Source: Mycobacterium heidelbergense (GTDB taxonomy: Bacteria > Actinomycetota > Actinomycetes > Mycobacteriales > Mycobacteriaceae). From it: a DNA stretch of 64,000 nt. The notes under the pieces were generated by a model. That model was not told the origin of the DNA, ran no database searches, and was given only the letters and a program-made list of their open reading frames with translations. The stretch is taken from NCBI RefSeq assembly GCF_010730745.1, contig NZ_AP022615.1, positions 2,356,001 through 2,420,000 of the forward strand. The letters run 5' to 3'. The position numbers and the translations under genes are program-made. Positions 1 to 8,297 of the stretch are shown one piece after another (the stretch's first letter is position 1; the number at the start of each line of letters is the position of its first letter).

Positions 1-834
1 GAACAGCGGACTGTTCGTGTACGGGATGATCTCGTGCACCGTGCCGCCGATGGCCTTGCGGAAGATCTGCGCCACCACCGGCGGCAACGGCCGGCCGGTG
101 GCGTGGCTCGGCGCGACCAGGGGAAGGTCCTTTTTGGCGACGCCGAAGTTCGTCCAGCGGAAGCCCAGCGGGTCGAGGATCTCGGCGGCCAGGATCTCGC
201 GAATCTCTTTACCCGTGGCCGCATAGATGATCTCGCGCATCAGCGGGCCCCAGGTCAGCGCGTGGTACATGTGCACCAGTCCCGGACGGTAGAGCGGCCG
301 CAATTCGCCGAGTTGCTGTTGGACGTATTCGTGGTCGTCGGCTCGGGTGACGTCCGCCTTGGATCCGGTGGCGAAGGGAAGGCCGGCGCTGTGGGTCATC
401 ACCTGCCGGATCGTGATTCGGTGCTTGCCGTGACTGGTGAAGGTGGGCAGGTAGTCGCAGACGCGGTCGTCGAGCGAGAAGACGCCGCGCTCGACGAGCA
501 TGTGCGCGACGGTCGCGGTGATGCCCTTGGCCGCCGAGTACACACAAAACGGCGTGTCCGTCGTGACGACGACCCGCTCGGCGTCGGGTGGGTCGGTGGG
601 CGCGTTGCCCCACCCGTGGCCGATCGCGCGGTTGAGCACGACGCGTCCGTGGCGACGGATGCACAGCTGAATCGCGGGGTGGAAGCCGGCCCGGTACCAG
701 TGGCGCGCCGCCTGCCAAATCCGTTCGACCGCCGCGGGGTCGACCTCGGAGTGGTCCTCTTGGCCGGTCGTTGTCACGGCGTCCAGGTCGGCCGGGACGC
801 GGATCCTGCCGTCTGGGGTCGTTGCGTTCGCCAC
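1..834 (-). CDS. lipE: Serine hydrolase/esterase of the beta-lactamase (family VIII) fold, LipE-like; 3' end cut by window edge
   Basis: The 278 visible codons read from a GTG at 834 off the left edge, so the C-terminus is missing. The class C beta-lactamase/family VIII esterase fold is supported by an SxxK motif (YSAAKG) and a downstream YHALTWG block that supplies the second catalytic tyrosine. These enzymes hydrolyse esters through the SxxK serine. No signal peptide is visible, so a cytosolic or peripheral location is likely. The start lies 26 bp after the stop of the enoyl-CoA hydratase gene on the same strand, so the two are probably cotranscribed. In M. tuberculosis echA21 and lipE are neighbours in this order (from memory), which is the main reason for the name. 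The true substrate is unknown. Confidence 0.75.
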   Translation of the reverse strand, partial: MANATTPDGRIRVPADLDAVTTTGQEDHSEVDPAAVERIWQAARHWYRAGFHPAIQLCIRRHGRVVLNRAIGHGWGNAPTDPPDAERVVVTTDTPFCVYSAAKGITATVAHMLVERGVFSLDDRVCDYLPTFTSHGKHRITIRQVMTHSAGLPFATGSKADVTRADDHEYVQQQLGELRPLYRPGLVHMYHALTWGPLMREIIYAATGKEIREILAAEILDPLGFRWTNFGVAKKDLPLVAPSHATGRPLPPVVAQIFRKAIGGTVHEIIPYTNSPLF

Positions 835-859
835 CTCCGCGAGGGTACGTGGCGCCGAA

Positions 860-1684
860 TTACTCCCCGGTGAACTGCGGCGGACGCTTGGCGAACGTCG
901 CCGAGATGCCTTCGGTCAGGTCCTTGGACGGCAAGAAGGCCGCGTTCCAGGCGGCGACGTAGCGCAGGCTCTCCGAGACCGCCGAGACGCGTTGCTGGTC
1001 AAGAACGTCCTTGACGCCGTGCACCGTCAGCGGCGGATTGGCGGCGATCTCGGCGGCGGTTGCGTGGGCGGCGGCCAGGGTGGCCTCGGCGTCCTCGTAC
1101 ACGTCGTTGACCAGGCCGATCTTCTCCGCGCGGGCCGCGTCGATGTCCTTGCCGGTCAGCGCGAGTTCCCGCAGGTGTCCGTCGTTCAAGATCAGCGGCA
1201 GGCGGGCCAGGCTGCCGACGTCGGCGACGATCGCCAGTTTGACCTCCCGCACCGAGAACTTGGCGTCGGCGCTGGCGTAGCGGATGTCCACCGCGGAGAT
1301 CAGGTCGACGCCGCCGCCGATGCACCAGCCGTGCACCGCGGCGATGGTGGGCGTCCGACAGTCGGCTACCGCGGTGATCGCGTTCTGCATGCGCCTGATC
1401 TCGGCGTGGAAATCCGCGCGCGGGCGGGCCAGCGCGCTGTCGGCCAGCAGCGGGGCGAACGAACCGCCCATGGCGGGGACGTCCAGGCCGTAGCTGAAGT
1501 TCTTGCCGGATCCGGTGATGACGATGGCCCGCACGTCGCGGTCGGCGTCCAGCGCCGCGAACACCTCCGGCATCTCGGACCAGAATGCGGGCCCCATCGC
1601 GTTGCCCTTGCCGGGCCCGATCAGCGTCACCTGCGCAACGTGGTCTTTCGTGTCGATGGTGACGGATTCGTATGTTTCGCCCAT
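860..1684 (-). CDS. echA21: Enoyl-CoA hydratase/isomerase family protein (EchA21-like)
   Basis: A 274-residue crotonase-fold protein. It has the N-terminal VAQVTLIGPGKGNAM segment, an oxyanion-hole block (ITGSGKNFSYGLD) and the central HGWCIGGGVDLISAVD helix. The family hydrates or isomerises enoyl-CoA thioesters, here presumably in fatty-acid or sterol beta-oxidation. The ATG at 1684 (MGETYESV) gives the usual crotonase length and starts just before the conserved first strand. In-frame ATGs at 1708 and 1774 would add non-conserved residues. It lies between a DUF4334 gene and lipE on the same strand. The position relative to hisC2 and lipE matches the M. tuberculosis echA21 locus. The physiological substrate cannot be told from sequence. 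Confidence 0.85.
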   Translation of the reverse strand: MGETYESVTIDTKDHVAQVTLIGPGKGNAMGPAFWSEMPEVFAALDADRDVRAIVITGSGKNFSYGLDVPAMGGSFAPLLADSALARPRADFHAEIRRMQNAITAVADCRTPTIAAVHGWCIGGGVDLISAVDIRYASADAKFSVREVKLAIVADVGSLARLPLILNDGHLRELALTGKDIDAARAEKIGLVNDVYEDAEATLAAAHATAAEIAANPPLTVHGVKDVLDQQRVSAVSESLRYVAAWNAAFLPSKDLTEGISATFAKRPPQFTGE

Positions 1685-1810
1685 ATCGAGACCGTAGCGT
1701 GGCGACATGCCTCGTGATTTGCGACCCGGACCAGATTCCCCGCCCTCCGACGAGCTGCACAGCGCCGAGGACACGCTGGGGGTATTGCAGCGAGTGAGCC
1801 TGCGGCTTCC

Positions 1811-1890
1811 AGTGTGAATTCAGGGCTTCGGGTGTGCGCCCTGGGCGGGATCTTTGCGATTTTCCCGCCCTGAGCTCACACCCAAAGCCG
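1811..1890. repeat. Interspersed palindromic intergenic element, copy 1
   Basis: An 80-bp element between echA21 and the DUF4334 gene. It has outer inverted arms (GGGCTTCGGGTGTG against CACACCCAAAGCC) around an inner 8-bp stem (GGGCGGGA/TCCCGCCC, 1843-1870). A homologous copy lies in reverse orientation at 38525-38606. It sits just upstream of echA21, so it may act as a terminator for the upstream gene or be a mobile palindrome. Confidence 0.6.
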
Positions 1891-1916
1891 TCACCACACA
1901 CTCAACGGCGCGGGAG

Positions 1917-2378
1917 CTACACCCGCTCCAGGTAGAAGTAGTAGTACCGGCCGTCATCCAGGACGCCCTTGCCGTTCATGATGCCCATCACCGCGTCATC
2001 GTCGATCTTCTTGAAGTGGTCATGCACCGGTTGACCGTCGTAGACCATGGTGGCGGTGACCTCGCCGCGGAACTCCTCCAGCCACAAGCTCGCCTCGCCC
2101 TTGCCCATCGCCACGTTGGAAAACTTGTCCCCGTCGGCGTTCACACAGACCAACGGCTGCACGTCGCCGGCCGACTTGAAGGTCTTGCCGAACCAGCGGG
2201 CCTTCTCCAATTGGCCGTTCATCTTGTGGCTGGTAAGGAACTCGCCGCCCTTCCACTCACCGATCATTCCCTCGATGGTCGCGGGCCGCAGGGTCGACCA
2301 GAATTCGTCGAGCTCGGCATCGGCGATGCGGCCGCCGCGTTCCTTGAGCTCGGTAAACTTCTTGCGGGCCAGGCTCAT
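1917..2378 (-). CDS. GXWXG/DUF4334 domain protein
   Basis: A 153-residue soluble protein with no signal peptide or membrane segment. Residues around 38-45 read GEWKGGEF, which fits the GXWXG motif. The C-terminal half (from VCVNADGDKF to the VLDDGRYYYFYLERV end) fits the DUF4334 domain that usually follows it. The family has no assigned biochemical function; the compact beta-rich fold suggests ligand binding, but that is inference. Its ATG lies 3 bp after the hisC2 stop on the same strand, so the pair is almost certainly one transcript and probably translationally coupled. Confidence 0.75.
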   Translation of the reverse strand: MSLARKKFTELKERGGRIADAELDEFWSTLRPATIEGMIGEWKGGEFLTSHKMNGQLEKARWFGKTFKSAGDVQPLVCVNADGDKFSNVAMGKGEASLWLEEFRGEVTATMVYDGQPVHDHFKKIDDDAVMGIMNGKGVLDDGRYYYFYLERV

Positions 2379-2381
2379 TCG

Positions 2382-3455
2382 TTACTCCTGCGATTCCGTG
2401 TGGGCAATCCAGTCGCGGGCAAACCGCAGCAGGGCGTCGTTTTCCTCCGGCGCGCCGATGGTGACCCGCACACCCTCCGGCGCGAACGAGCGCACGACGA
2501 TGCGCGCGTCGGCGGCCTGCGCCACGAAGTCGTGTGTGCGAGGGCCCAGCGGAAGCCAGACGAAGTTGGCCTGCGACGGCGGCAGGGTGAAGCCGGCGTC
2601 GCGCAACCCGGCGCCGACCCGGTCGCGCTCGGCGACCACGGCGTCGGTGCGGGCCAGCAGCTCGTCGGCGGCATTCAATGAGGCGATGGCGGCGGCCTGC
2701 GAGACGCTCGTCACTGAGAACGGCACGTAGACCTTGTCCAGCGCGGTGATCAGGTCGGGGTGGCCGACCGCGTAGCCGATGCGTAGCCCCGCCAGCCCGT
2801 ACGCCTTCGAAAATGTCCGCAACACAATGACATTGGCACGTGAGCGGGCCAGCGCCAGGCTGTCGGGCACCATGCCGTCGCGGATGTATTCGACGTAGGC
2901 CTCGTCGATGGCGACGAGGATGTGGGACGGCACCGCCTCGACGAAGCGGGCCAGTGCGTCCGGATCGACGACCGTGGACGTCGGGTTGTTGGGGTTGCAG
3001 ACGAAAATCAGCCGGGTGCGGTCGGTGATGGCGGCGAGCATCGCGTAGAGGTCGAACGTGTGGTCGGCCAACGGCACTTTGACGGCGACAGCACCGGCGA
3101 CCTGAACCTGCGGCGGATACAGCTCGAAGCTGTGCCACCCCATCACCACCTCGTCGCCGGCCGAGGCGGTGATCTGAACGAGCTGTTGGCACAAACTGAC
3201 CGAGCCGCAACCGACCGCGACGTGCTCGGGTGCGAAATCCGAACCGAGGTGCTTCGCCAGCGCCGCCTTGAGCTGCAGGCAGGCGCTGTCGGGGTAACGG
3301 TTGATGCTGTCGGTGGCCCGCTCGATGGTCGCGCGAACGCTGGGCAGCGGGCCCAACACGGTCTCGTTGCTGGCCAGCTTGATCGAACCTGGGACCGTTT
3401 TGCCGGGGACGTAGACCGGCAGCCCGACCAACTCGGATCGCAGGCGGGCAGTCAC
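2382..3455 (-). CDS. hisC2: Aromatic/histidinol-phosphate-type aminotransferase (HisC2/Pat)
   Basis: A 357-residue fold-type I PLP aminotransferase. Visible features are the substrate-binding N-terminus (IKLASNETVLGPLPSV), the CNPNNPTST block, the DEAYVEY loop, the PLP-lysine motif TFSKAYGLAGLRIGY and the C-terminal Arg region (VRVTIGAPEENDALL). The family transfers amino groups to phenylpyruvate, hydroxyphenylpyruvate or imidazole-acetol phosphate. The neighbour set identifies it as the second HisC-like enzyme near tRNA-Ser and tRNA-Arg in mycobacteria, proposed to be an aromatic aminotransferase (Pat). The prephenate dehydrogenase tyrA is about 40 kb away in this window, so it could act in the final step of tyrosine/phenylalanine synthesis. 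The start is ATG at 3455. Confidence 0.9.
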   Translation of the reverse strand: MTARLRSELVGLPVYVPGKTVPGSIKLASNETVLGPLPSVRATIERATDSINRYPDSACLQLKAALAKHLGSDFAPEHVAVGCGSVSLCQQLVQITASAGDEVVMGWHSFELYPPQVQVAGAVAVKVPLADHTFDLYAMLAAITDRTRLIFVCNPNNPTSTVVDPDALARFVEAVPSHILVAIDEAYVEYIRDGMVPDSLALARSRANVIVLRTFSKAYGLAGLRIGYAVGHPDLITALDKVYVPFSVTSVSQAAAIASLNAADELLARTDAVVAERDRVGAGLRDAGFTLPPSQANFVWLPLGPRTHDFVAQAADARIVVRSFAPEGVRVTIGAPEENDALLRFARDWIAHTESQE

Positions 3456-3545
3456 TTCGACAGCATATGTCGGGGCTGTGTACGCTATGCCTCCGGCGGT
3501 TCCGGGACAGTTGGAAGTGTTCGGGTACCCTCAGGAAGTCCAGAT

Positions 3546-3636
3546 GGAGGCGTGCCAGAGCGGCCGAATGGGGCTCACTGCTAATGAGTTGTCCCCCTTC
3601 AAGGGGACCGGAGGTTCAAATCCTCTCGCCTCCGCC
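3546..3636 (+). tRNA. tRNA-Ser (anticodon GCU)
   Basis: A class II tRNA with a long variable arm. The acceptor stem GGAGGCG pairs with CGCCTCC at 3629-3635, the discriminator is G3636, and CCA is encoded at 3637-3639. The anticodon loop reads GCT (CTGCTAA) and the T-arm GGTTCAAATCC is standard. It is followed 21 bp later by tRNA-Arg, so the two are probably cotranscribed. Confidence 0.95.
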
Positions 3637-3657
3637 ACGCAAGACAACTGAAGACAG

Positions 3658-3730
3658 GCGCCCGTAGCTCAACGGATAGAGCATCTGACTACGGATCAGA
3701 AGGTTGGGGGTTCGAATCCCTTCGGGCGCG
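3658..3730 (+). tRNA. tRNA-Arg (anticodon ACG)
   Basis: The acceptor GCGCCCG pairs with CGGGCGC at 3723-3729, followed by discriminator G and encoded CCA (3731-3733). The anticodon loop contains ACG, whose A is normally edited to inosine by TadA; the tadA gene is at 44966-45418 in this same window. The 230 bp downstream (3734-3963) hold no gene that I can support. Confidence 0.95.
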
Positions 3731-3963
3731 CCACAGGTCAGAATCACTTTCCGTCATTGTGGGAAGCGGCTCGGTCGGACGTTGACGGCAGTTTGACGAG
3801 CCCACAAAACCTTTCCCTAACAAAGCCTTTCACCTTCCAAGGAAGAACATGAAGGTTCGATTCCTGCTTACCGAAATTGTGGACGCCATGCAGCAGTAGG
3901 CCTCAATCGTGAAGATCGAAGTAGCAGCCCGATCGAGGTGGCAAATGCTCACGGCCGATGAGG

Positions 3964-4443
3964 CTATGAGGGCTCGTCTTCGGCGGGGTTGTCGTCTTTG
4001 GCCAGGTGGCGCAGGACTCGTTCGTTGAGGGCGGCGAGCATCTCGAGCTCAGCCGGGGTAAGCAGGTCGATGAAGTTCCGGCGGACGTCCTCCACGTGCC
4101 CGGGCGCCGCCTTCTCGATGGCGGCGCGGCCGGCCGGCAGCAGGCAGACCATGGTGCTGCGGGCGTCGTCGGGGTTGGGCTCGCGGCAGATCAGCCCGTC
4201 CTTCTGCATGCGCCGCACCTGGTGGGAGACGCGGCTCTTCTCCCAGCCCAGTGTGTTGCACAGGTCGCGGGCGGGCATGCGGTCCGCGTCGTGACCCGAG
4301 AGCACCGCGAGGATCTCGTAGTCGGCCCCCGATAGGCCCGATTCCTGCAGGCCCCGGTTCAGGTGCACGTCGAGCTGATGATGCGCGTGCTGGAAGGCCC
4401 GCCAGGCGCGGTCTTCACGAGGGTTCAGCCAGTTCGGTTCCAT
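3964..4443 (-). CDS. MarR-family transcriptional regulator
   Basis: A 159-residue winged-helix regulator. The recognition region (ARDLCNTLGWEKSRVSHQVRRMQKDGL) and the wing (REPNPDDARSTMVCLLPAGR) are typical of MarR, and helices at both ends form the dimer interface. It is divergent from the reductase gene starting at 4540. A perfect 14-bp palindrome lies in the shared 96-bp intergenic region, so it most likely represses itself and the reductase. The inducing ligand is unknown. Confidence 0.85.
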   Translation of the reverse strand: MEPNWLNPREDRAWRAFQHAHHQLDVHLNRGLQESGLSGADYEILAVLSGHDADRMPARDLCNTLGWEKSRVSHQVRRMQKDGLICREPNPDDARSTMVCLLPAGRAAIEKAAPGHVEDVRRNFIDLLTPAELEMLAALNERVLRHLAKDDNPAEDEPS

Positions 4444-4465
4444 CAGCCTCGATATTACCCGATTG

Positions 4466-4479
4466 GTTGATGCATCAAC
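4466..4479. promoter_or_regulatory. Perfect 14-bp palindrome, candidate MarR operator
   Basis: GTTGATGCATCAAC is its own reverse complement. It sits 23 bp upstream of the marR start and 61 bp upstream of the divergent reductase start. A partial half-site (AATCAACC) follows at about 4500-4508. Size and position suit a MarR dimer site; binding is inferred. Confidence 0.6.
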
Positions 4480-4539
4480 AAACCAGGCTTAAGGTGGACT
4501 AATCAACCTTTTCGATCGTCAGTCACGAGAGGACACCTC

Positions 4540-5163
4540 ATGAGCAGCATCAGCATCATCGGCACCGGAAACATGGCCCGCACCATCGGCGCGCTGGCGG
4601 TAGCGGGCGGCAACACTGTCGAGGTCATCGGCCGCGATCGGTCCAAGGCCGCTGACCTGGCCAAGGACCTCGGCGGCGGCACCACGACGGGAGAGTTCGG
4701 CGCCGTCCCGGCCGGGGACATCGTCATCGTTTCCCTGTTGTACGCCAACGTCGTTCCGGTCGTCACCCAGTACGGAGACGCCCTCGCGGGCAAGGTCATC
4801 GTCGACATCAGCAACCCCTTCAATGCCGCGGCCGACGGGATGGCCATCCCCGATGGCACCTCGATCGCACAGCAAGTTGCCAAGGCCGCCCCGGCCAGTG
4901 CCAGCGTGGTGAAGGCCTTCAACACCATCTTCGGTGTCGTCCTGGCTCAGGGCCGCCCGCTCGACGTCTTCCTCGCCGGCGACGACGCGCGCGCCAAGGC
5001 GGACCTGGCGGAGTTCATCGCGAGCCTCAAACTGCGCCCGCTGGACGTCGGCGGCTTGAACATGGCGCACTGGCTGGAGGGAACGGGCCTGGTCATGATG
5101 GGTCTCGCCCGTCACGGGGTGGGGAATTTCGACTTCGCCCTCGGCGCCACCGTTCCCGCCTGA
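4540..5163 (+). CDS. NAD(P)-binding oxidoreductase of the NADPH:F420 reductase-like family
   Basis: A 207-residue Rossmann-fold protein. The N-terminal dinucleotide site reads IIGTGNMARTIG and is followed by an EVIGRDRSKAADLA segment, as in F420H2:NADP oxidoreductase and related reductases. The middle contains VIVDISNPFN and VVKAFNTIFG, both typical of that family. It may supply or use reduced deazaflavin: an F420-type LLM oxidoreductase gene follows 73 bp downstream in the same direction. A GAGAGGA ribosome-binding site precedes the ATG. Divergent from the MarR gene and probably under its control. The cofactor preference is inferred. Confidence 0.75.
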   Translation: MSSISIIGTGNMARTIGALAVAGGNTVEVIGRDRSKAADLAKDLGGGTTTGEFGAVPAGDIVIVSLLYANVVPVVTQYGDALAGKVIVDISNPFNAAADGMAIPDGTSIAQQVAKAAPASASVVKAFNTIFGVVLAQGRPLDVFLAGDDARAKADLAEFIASLKLRPLDVGGLNMAHWLEGTGLVMMGLARHGVGNFDFALGATVPA

Positions 5164-5236
5164 GCGGCGCCGCCCCAGTCAACAGAGGCGCCCTGCGCGC
5201 TGAGAATGGTTGATGGATCACTGAAAGGAATCTCTA

Positions 5237-6136
5237 ATGAAGCTTGGTTTCGCAATTCCGTTTGTCGGACCCGCTGTCAGCAGCGCGGCTGGTCTGAGCG
5301 CGTTCTGCCGCGGACTCGAGGACCTTGGCTACGACACGCTGTGGGTCGGCGATCGCCTGGTCACGCCGGTTGACATGCACAGCGTTTATCCGGGCACAGA
5401 GCAGCCGTACCCGCCGCAGATGACCCGATACCTCGATCCGGTGCTGCTGTTGACGGTCGCCGCGACGGCGACCAGCCGGGTGCAGCTGAACTCCAGCACG
5501 CTCAGCACGTTCTACTACGAGCCGGTGCACCTGGCCCGGCTGCTGACCACCCTCGACGTGCTCAGCGACGGCCGCCTCGGGGTTGGCGTGGGAATCGGGT
5601 GGATGAAGGACGAACACGACATCGCCCGCGGCGCGGACTGGAGCCGGCGCGGGCGGATGCTCGATGACCTGCTGGCGTTCCTGCACGAGTGGTGGACGAC
5701 CACCCCGGTGTCCTGGGACAGCGAGTTCTTCTCGCTGCCGCCGGTCCACGCCGACCTGCGCCCGGTCCGGGCCGGCGGTCCGCCCATCTGGATCGGCGGT
5801 GCCAGCGAGGCCGCGATGCGCCGGGTCGGCCGCAGCGGTACCGGCTGGCTCGGGGTCGAGGGGCTGCAGGACGAGGTCACCGACCACTTGTGGTCGATTG
5901 CGCGGGATGCGGCGGTGGACGCCGGTCGCGACCCGGACGCGCTGAAGACGGCGATGAGGATCAACCTCGATCCGGGCACGTCCGTCGACGCTGTCACCGA
6001 CAGGCTCGAAGGCCTCGCCAAGTCCGGTGCTGACGAGGCGATCATCGATGCTTTCGCACTGTTCTCCAGCCTTGACCAGATGCTTGACTTCGCCGGCCAG
6101 GTCATCGATCGATGGAGTGGTCATGGGAAAGCTTGA
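5237..6136 (+). CDS. LLM-class F420-dependent oxidoreductase
   Basis: A 299-residue luciferase-like (TIM-barrel) protein. The N-terminus MKLGFAIPFVGP, the STLSTFYYEPVHLARLLTTLDVLSDGRLGVGVGIGW core and the GGPPIWIGGAS strand are hallmarks of mycobacterial LLM proteins that use F420 or FMN. Substrates of this large family are mostly unknown. GAAAGGA precedes the ATG by about 9 bp. It follows the reductase at 4540-5163 in the same direction and ends tail-to-tail with a kinase-fold gene. A shared MarR-controlled transcript with the upstream reductase is plausible. Confidence 0.8.
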   Translation: MKLGFAIPFVGPAVSSAAGLSAFCRGLEDLGYDTLWVGDRLVTPVDMHSVYPGTEQPYPPQMTRYLDPVLLLTVAATATSRVQLNSSTLSTFYYEPVHLARLLTTLDVLSDGRLGVGVGIGWMKDEHDIARGADWSRRGRMLDDLLAFLHEWWTTTPVSWDSEFFSLPPVHADLRPVRAGGPPIWIGGASEAAMRRVGRSGTGWLGVEGLQDEVTDHLWSIARDAAVDAGRDPDALKTAMRINLDPGTSVDAVTDRLEGLAKSGADEAIIDAFALFSSLDQMLDFAGQVIDRWSGHGKA

Positions 6137-6196
6137 TGGGGTGGATCGAGCGGTATGGCGCTGGCCGTTGGGGGACGGTTTGGGCGACCGTGCCGG

Positions 6197-7243
6197 TCAG
6201 CTCTCGTTATCGATAAGCGTGAGCGCCCGCTCGAATAGATGCACCGTGGCCGCGTGGAGCTGGTCGCCGACCGCCTTCTCGGCCTTGCCCGCGCAGGCCC
6301 GGGCCAGGGTGCCTTCGATCACGATGCCGAGCTTGAAGCAGGCCAGCACGGTGTACCAGGTGATGTGCGACAGGTCGCGGGTGGTGTTGGCGGCATAGCG
6401 CTGGAACAGGTCGTCGGTGCTGGCCAGCCCGTCCTGACCCCCCAGCGCGTGGCTGAACACGGCGGACCCGTCGGGCTGGCGCCACGTGGCCAGCAGCCAG
6501 CCCAGATCCAGCAGCGGGTCACCGATCGTGCACATCTCCCAGTCGACGATGGCGACGACGTCGGGCCCGGTGCGGGAAAACATGACGTTGGCGGCGTGGT
6601 AGTCGCCGTGCATGATGCCGGGCGTCCACGTCGTCGGCCGGTGGCGCTCCAGCCAGGCCGACACCCACTCGATTCCCGGGATCTCCGGCCCCGGGTAATT
6701 CTCGTACTCCCGATAGGACTCCAGCTCGGAAAGCCAGCGCGGCACTTGGCGTTCCAAAAAGCCGGCCGGTTTGCCGAAATCGGCGAGGCCGACGGCGACA
6801 TGGTCGACGGCGCCCAGCCTGGCCAGCGCGTCGGCCATCGACAGCCCCATCTGAAACCGCAGACCGGGATCGCCCGCGTGCAACGGCGGCAGCCCCTCCC
6901 CGGCGTTGAATCCGTCGACCGGCTCCATCAGGTAGAACACCGCATCGCCGAGCACGCTGGGGTCGTCGCAGGTGGCGATCAGGCGCGGGTGCGGCACGTC
7001 GGAGCCGGCCAACGCCGCGAGGACCCTGGTCTCCCGCAGGATCACGCTGTTGCTGCGCGGACGCAGGTGCCGCGGCCCGCGCCGCAGCACATAGGGTCGT
7101 CCGGCCCGGGTGAAGCGCAGCATGACGTTCTGCGTTCCGCCGGTGACGGTGGACACGTCCTCCAGTGGGCCTTCGCCCAATCCTTGCCGCGACATCCATT
7201 CGGCCACGGCTTTCAGGTCCACGGTCGGGTCCGGCTGGTCCAC
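6197..7243 (-). CDS. Aminoglycoside phosphotransferase-fold protein (FadE36/ACAD10-like kinase), paralog 1
   Basis: A 348-residue APH-fold protein. The catalytic loop is GIMHGDYHAANVMF and the metal-binding DFG-equivalent is VAIVDWEMCTIGDPLLDLGW. Such proteins resemble the kinase domain of ACAD10/11, which phosphorylates 4-hydroxyacyl-CoAs before dehydration; that role here is inference. It is one of three related genes in this window (also 19164-20213 and 37467-38513). Transcribed away from the methyltransferase at 7338. Confidence 0.8.
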   Translation of the reverse strand: MDQPDPTVDLKAVAEWMSRQGLGEGPLEDVSTVTGGTQNVMLRFTRAGRPYVLRRGPRHLRPRSNSVILRETRVLAALAGSDVPHPRLIATCDDPSVLGDAVFYLMEPVDGFNAGEGLPPLHAGDPGLRFQMGLSMADALARLGAVDHVAVGLADFGKPAGFLERQVPRWLSELESYREYENYPGPEIPGIEWVSAWLERHRPTTWTPGIMHGDYHAANVMFSRTGPDVVAIVDWEMCTIGDPLLDLGWLLATWRQPDGSAVFSHALGGQDGLASTDDLFQRYAANTTRDLSHITWYTVLACFKLGIVIEGTLARACAGKAEKAVGDQLHAATVHLFERALTLIDNES

Positions 7244-7337
7244 GGGAAAAGCCTAGGTCACCGGCGACGAGCGGCCCTGGCCGTCCGGGGCTGGAAGAAT
7301 AGTGCGCGGAACTAACTGACTTCGGGCCTGGAAGGAA

Positions 7338-8288
7338 ATGGCGATGCCGCGTACCGACAACGATTCCTGGGACATCACCCAAAGCGTGGGAGCCACCGCA
7401 CTGGGGGTTGCCGCGGCGCGTGCCGCCGAGACCGAGAGCGAGAACCCGCTCATCAACGACCCGTTCGCGCGCGTGTTCGTCGACGCCGCGGGCGAAGGCA
7501 TGTGGAGCATCTACGCCGATCCCAGGCTGCTGGCCAAGGCGGTCGAACTGGAGCCCGATGTGCGGAACCGGATACAGCTGATGATCGACTTCATGGCCAC
7601 GCGGACAGCGTTTTTCGACGAGTTCTTTCTCGGCGCGGCCGACGCCGGAGTTCGGCAGGCGGTGATCCTGGCGGCCGGCCTGGACGCACGCACCTGGCGG
7701 CTGCCCTGGCCCGACGGCACGGTCGTCTACGAGCTGGACCAGCCCAAGGTGCTGGAATTCAAATCCAACACCCTGCACGAGCACGGCGCGCAACCGAGGG
7801 CGCACCTGGTGAACGTGCCGATCGATCTGCGTCAGGATTGGCCAAAGGCACTGCGGGACGCCGGGTTTGACGCCTCGCGACCGGCGGTCTGGTCGGCCGA
7901 GGGGCTTGTCCGTTACCTGCCGGCGCAGGCCCAGGACCTGCTGTTCGAACGCATACATTCGCTCAGCGCGCCGGGCAGCTGGCTGGCCTCCAACGTGCCG
8001 GGCGAGGGATTCACCGATCCGGACCTCGTACGGCGGCAGCGCGAGGACATGCAGCGGATGCGGGCGGCGGCCGCCAGGCTGGTCGACGCGGAGATCACCG
8101 ATTTCGACGACCTCTGGTACCCCGAGGAACGCAGGGCGCTCGACGGCTGGCTGCGCGAACACGGCTGGGATGTGTCGGCGGCGACGTTCGCGGAGCTGAT
8201 GGCTCGCTACGGCCGCAGCGTTCCGCAGGGCGCCGAGGACGCGATGCCGCCGACCCTGTACGTGTCCGCGCAGCGCCGAGCCGGCTGA
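7338..8288 (+). CDS. S-adenosylmethionine-dependent methyltransferase (leucine carboxyl methyltransferase-like, Rv3767c-type)
   Basis: A 316-residue protein of the mycobacterial TIGR00027/LCM-type methyltransferase family. The N-terminus (MPRTDNDSWDITQSVGATAL) and the motif I region (QAVILAAGLDARTWRL, then VVYELDQPKVLEFK) are characteristic, with SAEGLVRYLPAQAQ as motif IV. These are cytosolic putative O- or N-methyltransferases of unknown substrate; mycobacteria carry many paralogs. The start at 7338 gives the standard N-terminus; an ATG shortly before the conserved stretch was chosen. Convergent with the oxidoreductase ending at 8298. Confidence 0.85.
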   Translation: MAMPRTDNDSWDITQSVGATALGVAAARAAETESENPLINDPFARVFVDAAGEGMWSIYADPRLLAKAVELEPDVRNRIQLMIDFMATRTAFFDEFFLGAADAGVRQAVILAAGLDARTWRLPWPDGTVVYELDQPKVLEFKSNTLHEHGAQPRAHLVNVPIDLRQDWPKALRDAGFDASRPAVWSAEGLVRYLPAQAQDLLFERIHSLSAPGSWLASNVPGEGFTDPDLVRRQREDMQRMRAAAARLVDAEITDFDDLWYPEERRALDGWLREHGWDVSAATFAELMARYGRSVPQGAEDAMPPTLYVSAQRRAG

Positions 8289-8297
8289 GCGGCTGGC

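Noticed and set aside
3734..3963. Possible small RNA after tRNA-Arg
   Set aside because: No clear promoter, hairpin pair or terminator could be recognised in this stretch.
6519..8162. 547-codon minus-strand frame across the kinase-fold and methyltransferase genes, and similar long frames at 40803-42620 and 59219-61207
   Set aside because: High GC makes antisense and shifted frames long. The residues are Arg/Ala/Pro-rich without family motifs, and real genes cover the same bases in another frame, except where the true GntR and ProZ genes form the 5' or 3' part.
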